DNA of 64,000 nucleotides from Phycisphaeraceae bacterium (GTDB lineage Bacteria; Planctomycetota; Phycisphaerae; Phycisphaerales; UBA1924): assembly GCA_020639235.1 (NCBI GenBank), contig JACKHC010000001.1:1736001-1800000 (forward strand), written 5' to 3'. The first letter of the stretch is position 1. Every line of letters begins with the position of its first letter. This document shows positions 59,049 through 64,000 of the stretch, piece after piece. Made by a program: the position numbers and the translations under genes. The notes beneath the pieces are model-generated. The model did not search any database. It was not told the origin of the DNA and saw only the letters and a program-made list of their open reading frames with translations.

Positions 59049-59812
59049 GCGCGACAATGCCGCAACTGAATCGTCTAGGCGTTATGGCGCGCCTCGGATT
59101 GACGGTGCTCATCGCGACGATGGTCGCGGGGTATTTCGTCGCCGGCGTGCACCTGTTGTGGCATTACGAGAATCGCGACGGCGTCAAGGGCATCTCGCGC
59201 GGTGACATCACCGCGGCGTATCACGGCATCGAGCAGGAGTCGCCTCTCCGCGCGGCGCTTATTCGAGGGCATCCCGAGGGCCTGGCGCCGGCGGAGAAAG
59301 ACGCGCTGATCGCATGGATTGATGCCGGGGCTCCGGGGCGCGACTACGACAACTTTGATCTGGGGGATATGGCGCCCGCTGAGGTCATCGATCGTTCGTG
59401 CCTGTCTTGCCATGCGCGTGCCTCGACGCAGGGTGCCGGGATCGGGCAACGCGTGCCGCTTGAGTTCTACGACGACGTCGCCAAACTGTCCGTCGCACGC
59501 GAGGTGCTGCCCAACTCGCAGGCGATCGTAGCCGCGTCGATGCATGCGCACGCGCCGTCGATGTCGGTCGTGATGATCGTGCTCGGGATCTTGGCGCTTT
59601 GCACGCCGATGGCGCGAAAGATGACCGGCTTCGTGCTGATGGTCGGCGCCCTTGGGCTTGCCGCGGACTTTGCCGGCCAGTGGATGGCGCGCGACACCGC
59701 CTCGATGTCGTGGGCCATCGTGGTCGGTGGATTTGCGGCCGCGGGCGCGACGACGCTGCTGGGTCTCTTTGCGGCCGTCGGGATGTGGGTGCCGGCGAGG
59801 AAGTCGAGTTAG
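59045..59812 (+). CDS. Membrane protein with a c-type haem motif
   Basis: 255 residues; the ATG overlaps the previous stop (ATGA). One N-terminal helix (residues 17-37) leads to a periplasmic domain with DRSCLSCHARASTQG, whose CLSCH (C119, C122, H123) is a c-type haem site; another His pair follows (ASMHAHAPSMS). Three C-terminal helices end the protein. It resembles an unnamed planctomycete family that also has the ISRGDITAAYHGIEQESPLR block. It could pass electrons from the Tat oxidoreductases to the membrane. Its stop is convergent with the amidohydrolase. Confidence 0.75.
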   Translation: MSATMPQLNRLGVMARLGLTVLIATMVAGYFVAGVHLLWHYENRDGVKGISRGDITAAYHGIEQESPLRAALIRGHPEGLAPAEKDALIAWIDAGAPGRDYDNFDLGDMAPAEVIDRSCLSCHARASTQGAGIGQRVPLEFYDDVAKLSVAREVLPNSQAIVAASMHAHAPSMSVVMIVLGILALCTPMARKMTGFVLMVGALGLAADFAGQWMARDTASMSWAIVVGGFAAAGATTLLGLFAAVGMWVPARKSS

Positions 59813-62800
59813 TTCGTTGACCCGAGGGCCGCGTGCCCGCACCCGTGGCAATGGATGTCGGTGTGCGCGGGCGCCGGGACGGAGAATCCGGGCGTGTCCC
59901 AGTACATGGGCTTCCGTTCGTGGGGCTCGTTGCCCAACTGGTTCATCGTGCGTGCGTCGTAGATGCGTCCGTTGGCGATGGTGTACTGGATGAACTCCGT
60001 CTCGCGGATGTTCTGCGTGGGGTCCTTGCCCTTGTCGAAGACGACAAGATCGGCGAGTTTCCCATCTTCGATCGAGCCGATGTCGGCGTCCATCCCGATG
60101 TACTTCGCGGCGAGCAGCGTGCCGCAGCGCAACGCTTCCATGGGCGTCATGCCGCCCTGCACGAAGCCCCACATTTCCCAGTGCGTGGCCATGCCGTTGA
60201 GCTGGCCGTGCCCGCCGGGCGAGACCGTGAGCCCGAGGTCGTAGGCGATCTTGCAGATGCGCGCCTGTCGGATGTGGTTGTAGTCGTGCTCCGGCGCGTG
60301 GAGGCGGCGTGTGGCGCGCGGCTTGATGATCTGGGGTGGTACATAGGAGAGCACGCGCTGGTGGTCCCAGATGTCCATGTGGTCGTACCAGTAGTTCTCG
60401 CCGCCGAGCCCGCCGTATGCGACCACGAGCGTCGGCGAATATCCCACTCGCGTCTCCTTCCAGAACTGCTTCACATCGTCGTAAATCATCTCGACGGGGA
60501 ATGTGTGCTCGATACCGGTGTGCCCGTCGGCGATCATCGTGAGGTTGTGCATGAAGGTCGAGCCGCCCTCGGGCACCACATTCATGCCGAGCTGGCGTGC
60601 CGCTTCCATCACCTGCTGACGCTGATCGCGACGCGGCTGGTTATACGACTTGACCGAGAACGCTCCGACGGCTTTCATCCGGCGGAGGTGGAAGAGTGCA
60701 TCGTCGAGCGAGTCGATCTCGGCCTTGAACGAGCCGGTCGCGCCGTAAAGGATTGTTCCCGTCGAGTAGATGCGCGGCGCAGTAATGAGCCCGGACTTCT
60801 GGAGCTCGGCGGCCGCGAAGATCGCCTCTGAGTCATTCGATGGATCGTGGAACGCGGTAATCCCGAATGCGAGGCGCGCAAAGTTGCCCCAGTTCTGCTG
60901 GGGCGTGATGTTGTTCTCAGCCTGCGGCCCGTGCTCGTGTGTGTCGATGAATCCCGGGCACACGATCTGGCCCGAGATATCGTAGACCTTCGCGAAGGAT
61001 GGGACGACGACTTCTTCTCGTGTGCCGACGGCCTTGATGCGGTTGCGTTCGATGAGGATCACGCCGTCGCGGATGATCTCATCGCCGCGCATCGTCACGA
61101 TGTCGCCGCCGACGAGCGCGATCGAGCCGCGGGGCTGATCGTGCCTGGACTGGAAGCCGATGTTGACGCCCTCCGCGGTGGGCTCGGGGAGTTCTTCGGG
61201 AGCCCCGGATAGGAAGGCGAAACAATCGGTGAGCGGGCGCGTGTATAGCGTGGGTCCAAGCGACCAGTGGAGCGATGCGGAGTCGCCGGAGAACTGGATG
61301 TTGCTCCCTGCGTCCTTCGATGCACGCGCCACCGGCAGGCCCTGAGCACCAGGTCCGATCGAGATCGTCTTGCCGGTCTGCACAAACGGCGCGACATGCA
61401 CGTTGAATCGCTCGATGAACGCGACCCACTCGCCATCGGGCGAGATCGCGTAGTCGGTCGCCCATGTGCTCGTGTAGTGCGTGAACTCGTCCTTGCCATC
61501 GAGGCCGATCGAGACGAGCTGTAGATTGTCGGCGTCCTTGTCGTAGTTTGCGCGGGTCAGGAAAACGCGATCATTCGATGCGCCGAACTGCGGCGTCGCG
61601 CCGTCCTTCGTAATGAGCGTCGACTCGCCGCCCCGAATCGAGATCGAGTACACACCAGGATCGTTTCCCCATAGAGGCGAATGCACATACCCCGCGGTCG
61701 TCTTGACGAAGACGATCGTCTGTCCGTCGGGCGAGAAGACAGGGTCCATGTAATGCCCCGGCTCGGAAGTCACGGCCCAATGCTCCGAGCCGTCGACCGC
61801 AGAAACGCGAACCTGCGCGAGTTTCTGGTCGTTCCACCCGACGTACACGATGTACCGGCCGTCGCGCGAGAACGAGGGGAAGAACTCGAAGTCCTCGTCC
61901 TGATTGGTGAGCTGCCAGGTACGGTCCGATGAGAGTTCACGCACATAGATGCGACCCAGCGCCTGGAAAGCGGCGAGTGTCTCGTCCGGGGACACGCGCA
62001 CCGAGCGCAGCATCTTGACATCGAACAGGTCCGGTGCCGCGGGCGTCTGCACGAGTTGCTGCTTCGCCAGGATCCGCGAGTCGGCGACATGGAACGGTAC
62101 ATCCGAGACCTGTTTGCTCGCGGTATCAATCCGATGGATGGTTCCGCGCGCCCAGAAGACGATCGATTTCGAGTCGGGCGTCCAAGCGATCGCCGGGTAC
62201 ACGCCGTGAATCGCCCAGGCCTCCTGCATGTCGCGTTCGAGGTCTTCGTACAGAAGCGTCACCGCGCCCGAGGCGATGTCGTACAGGTGCAGGCCGGTCT
62301 TCGGGCCGACGCGCCGGACGAATGCGATCGTCTTGCCGTCCGGTGCGGGCGTGGGCCGACACGCGCCGCCCGGCCCGGAGATCAGGCGGATCGTTTCACC
62401 CTTCTCGATGTCGAGTCGGTTGATGGCGTAGATCGATCCGTTGGAGTCTTTGTCGTATTCGAAGTTCTGGCCCGGCGTCGCATCGAGCGAGTAATACAGG
62501 TACTTGCCGTCGGGCGAGAAGACCGGTTCGTTTACATCCTTCTGATCCGTGGGCTTCTCGGTCAGTTGCACGCCGCCCTTTGCTTCCCCCGAGGCGTGAT
62601 ACATCCACATCTCGCCCGCGCCGAGCGAGCGTCGGCTCGTGAAGTGCTTGCGTGCGACGATGTAGTCGCCCGAAGGGTGCCACGCGGGCCCGTTGAGCAG
62701 GCGGTACGACTCGTCGGTGATCTGGCGCACATCGGAGCCGTCCGCCCGGACGACCCAGATGTTGTCCCCCGCCTTATCCGATTTGCCCGTGCGGTCGGAA

Positions 62801-63129
62801 GTGAACGCGATCCATGCGCCGTCGGGTGAGAACCGGGGCTGCATGTCCCAGGAGAGGCCCGAGGTGATCCGCGTCGCCTCGCCGCCCGCGATCGGCATGG
62901 TGTAGAGGTCACCCAGCAGGTCGAAGGCGATCGAGCGGCCGTCCGGCGAGACATCCAGACTCATCCAAGTGCCCGTGGTCGTATCGATGGATTGCTCGAA
63001 TGTCGGGTAAGGGGGGTGGTCGATGTCCCACTTCTTGTCCTCGGCTTCGCTGTCGTCACCCGCGAAGACGGGCGAGGCGAACAACACTGCGGTGAGTGCG
63101 AGCAACCATGGGCGGCGGGTCTTCAACAT
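59809..63129 (-). CDS. Exported amidohydrolase with N-terminal PD40 propeller
   Basis: 1106 residues from ATG 63129, with AGGAG upstream. A signal peptide covers 1-24. Residues about 50-640 are a TolB-type propeller made of PD40/WD-like repeats (SPDGRSIAFDLLGDLYTMPI, FSPDGAWIAFTSDRTGKS, FSPDGKYLYYSLD, SPDETLAAF, FSRDGRYIVYVG, ISPDGEWVAFIERF). The amidohydrolase domain follows: VCPGFIDTHEHGPQAENNIT (HxH), later His sites in GHTGIEHTFPVE and SPGGHGQLNG, and GSIEDGKLADLVVFDKGKDP. The end, TDIHCHGCGHAALG, is Cys/His-rich. It should hydrolyse an amide, perhaps a peptide or a lactam; the substrate is unknown. Confidence 0.88.
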   Translation of the reverse strand: MLKTRRPWLLALTAVLFASPVFAGDDSEAEDKKWDIDHPPYPTFEQSIDTTTGTWMSLDVSPDGRSIAFDLLGDLYTMPIAGGEATRITSGLSWDMQPRFSPDGAWIAFTSDRTGKSDKAGDNIWVVRADGSDVRQITDESYRLLNGPAWHPSGDYIVARKHFTSRRSLGAGEMWMYHASGEAKGGVQLTEKPTDQKDVNEPVFSPDGKYLYYSLDATPGQNFEYDKDSNGSIYAINRLDIEKGETIRLISGPGGACRPTPAPDGKTIAFVRRVGPKTGLHLYDIASGAVTLLYEDLERDMQEAWAIHGVYPAIAWTPDSKSIVFWARGTIHRIDTASKQVSDVPFHVADSRILAKQQLVQTPAAPDLFDVKMLRSVRVSPDETLAAFQALGRIYVRELSSDRTWQLTNQDEDFEFFPSFSRDGRYIVYVGWNDQKLAQVRVSAVDGSEHWAVTSEPGHYMDPVFSPDGQTIVFVKTTAGYVHSPLWGNDPGVYSISIRGGESTLITKDGATPQFGASNDRVFLTRANYDKDADNLQLVSIGLDGKDEFTHYTSTWATDYAISPDGEWVAFIERFNVHVAPFVQTGKTISIGPGAQGLPVARASKDAGSNIQFSGDSASLHWSLGPTLYTRPLTDCFAFLSGAPEELPEPTAEGVNIGFQSRHDQPRGSIALVGGDIVTMRGDEIIRDGVILIERNRIKAVGTREEVVVPSFAKVYDISGQIVCPGFIDTHEHGPQAENNITPQQNWGNFARLAFGITAFHDPSNDSEAIFAAAELQKSGLITAPRIYSTGTILYGATGSFKAEIDSLDDALFHLRRMKAVGAFSVKSYNQPRRDQRQQVMEAARQLGMNVVPEGGSTFMHNLTMIADGHTGIEHTFPVEMIYDDVKQFWKETRVGYSPTLVVAYGGLGGENYWYDHMDIWDHQRVLSYVPPQIIKPRATRRLHAPEHDYNHIRQARICKIAYDLGLTVSPGGHGQLNGMATHWEMWGFVQGGMTPMEALRCGTLLAAKYIGMDADIGSIEDGKLADLVVFDKGKDPTQNIRETEFIQYTIANGRIYDARTMNQLGNEPHERKPMYWDTPGFSVPAPAHTDIHCHGCGHAALGSTN

Positions 63130-63247
63130 CGTGTTCTCCTGACCGGTTTCGGGCCCAACAAGGTACACGGGAGAGGGGGGCCAGAGCGTGACCCTACCGG
63201 TTGACACGGGGGGCGTTTCGCCGGACGCTTGGCGGCGGAGGTTTCCC

Positions 63248-64000
63248 ATGCGTGGATGGCGATTTGTCGTGGTCATGGTCGTATTGTGCCTCGCGAGCCG
63301 GTCGTCGATTGGGGCCGCCCCGACCCTGAACCAGGCCGAGCGCGACGCCGGTTGGGCGCTGCTCTTCAACGGGCACGATCTGACCGGATGGACCATGTCC
63401 GGCGGCAACCCCGAAGCGTGGGCCGTGAACGGCGACAGCGAACTCTTCGTCGCCAAGCCGGGCGAGGGGTGGTGGCTCCGCACCGACCGCATGTACCGCG
63501 ACTTCGAACTCACGCTGGACTTCTTCCTGCCCCCGGGCGCCAACTCAGGCGTCGGAGTCCGCGGCTCTTCCGACGGCGACCCCGCCTTCACGGGTATGGA
63601 GATCCAGATCCTCGACACGCACGGGCAGGAGCCCGATGTCCACAACTGCGGCGCGGTGTACGAAGCGATCGCGCCCAGCGCTATGGCCGTCAATCCGCCG
63701 GGGCAATGGAACACCTACCGCATCATGCTCGTCGGCGACACGCTGAATGTGTGGCTCAACGGCGTGCGCATCCACGCGGGTCAGAAGATCGACTCCCGCG
63801 GCTACTTCCGCTCGCCCGAGAGCCCGCTCCCGATGAACAAGCGCGCCACAACGGGGTACATCGCGCTGCAGGATCACGGGCACGCCGTGCGCTTCCGCAA
63901 CATCAAGATCCGTGACCTCTCAACCGATCCCGAGCCGAGCGGCATGACGCCCGTGGTGCTCAACGACTCGATGATGCGCAAAGGCGGCGGGTCGTGGGAG
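63248..64000 (+). CDS. DUF1080 (3-keto-disaccharide hydrolase family) protein, 3' end beyond the window
   Basis: 251 residues visible from ATG 63248, with GGAGG six bases upstream. A signal peptide covers about 1-23. The DUF1080 LamG-like fold reads AGWALLFNGHDLTGWTMSGG, WWLRTDRMYRDFELTLDFFL, GANSGVGVRG, GMEIQILDTHG, GAVYEAIAPS, WNTYRIMLVGDTLNVWLNGV and GYIALQDHGHAVRFRNIKIR. Members of this family have recently been linked to 3-keto-glycoside cleavage. The frame continues to the last base (NDSMMRKGGGSWE), where a second, related domain often begins. Confidence 0.92.
   Translation, partial: MRGWRFVVVMVVLCLASRSSIGAAPTLNQAERDAGWALLFNGHDLTGWTMSGGNPEAWAVNGDSELFVAKPGEGWWLRTDRMYRDFELTLDFFLPPGANSGVGVRGSSDGDPAFTGMEIQILDTHGQEPDVHNCGAVYEAIAPSAMAVNPPGQWNTYRIMLVGDTLNVWLNGVRIHAGQKIDSRGYFRSPESPLPMNKRATTGYIALQDHGHAVRFRNIKIRDLSTDPEPSGMTPVVLNDSMMRKGGGSWE

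Noticed and set aside
1..64000. tRNA, rRNA, CRISPR arrays, riboswitches and prophage genes
   Set aside because: Read on both strands by eye; no cloverleaf with a GGTTCGAATCC-type arm, no regular spaced repeats, and no phage structural genes were seen.

Overview
The window is a high-GC bacterial chromosome segment, almost certainly from a planctomycete of the class Phycisphaerae. The evidence is: the PVC-type small basic protein at 1094-1258; three surface proteins with PEP-CTERM-like tails ending in Arg-rich ends; a GC-type dockerin tail (31348-32148); tandem type IV prepilin-like genes with an H-X-D[GN]H motif; membrane proteins with CxxC zinc ribbons of the CRxCxYxLRG kind; Tat-exported Gfo/Idh/MocA oxidoreductases; and a DUF1080 gene. 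No rRNA, tRNA, CRISPR array, prophage or complete insertion sequence was seen.

Layout. 1-20 kb is mostly housekeeping: the end of acpS, a SPOR-like membrane protein, small basic protein, aminotransferase, gap, a TPR-sulfotransferase, a Ser/Thr kinase, fructose-6-phosphate aldolase-like transaldolase, RidA, two prepilin paralogues closed by a strong terminator, miaB, dacB, a tRNA-binding domain protein, DUF4375 and DUF2726 proteins, uvrA with a small membrane protein, and rnc. At 20.4-21.3 kb lie rpmH (bL34) with a good promoter, and an abrupt change in strand composition inside rpiA: the + strand is C-rich to the left and G-rich to the right whatever the gene orientation. That is the pattern expected at a replication origin, or at an inversion breakpoint.

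21-50 kb is mixed: rpiA, a SpoU methyltransferase, hpt, ppa, PEP-CTERM proteins, tsaC with a TolC-like lipoprotein, a PaiB-like flavoprotein, a single-copy RAYT transposase flanked by inverted hairpin repeats, an acyl-CoA mutase large subunit, an MgtC/SapB-DUF4010 membrane protein, serA, a kelch protein, a duplicated PspC gene (one copy with a stop codon), DUF899, an M28 peptidase, an FCY1-like cytosine deaminase, a GAF-like/SpoIIE phosphatase, YkgJ, dodecin, DUF481 and MscS.

51.2-59.8 kb is a tight eight-gene run on the + strand, several genes overlapping by ATGA or GTGA: Tat-exported TIM-barrel protein, NupG-type MFS permease, cytosolic TIM-barrel isomerase, cytosolic Gfo/Idh/MocA, Tat Gfo/Idh/MocA, ApbE flavin transferase, a second Tat Gfo/Idh/MocA with an altered EKP motif, and a membrane protein with a CxxCH haem motif. 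It is followed by a convergent PD40-amidohydrolase and a DUF1080 gene cut by the window end. Together this looks like an oxidoreductive carbohydrate (possibly 3-keto-sugar) pathway with its own redox parts, and it is the best candidate for an undescribed system here. Start positions were chosen from ribosome-binding sites and family length and are noted where ambiguous.
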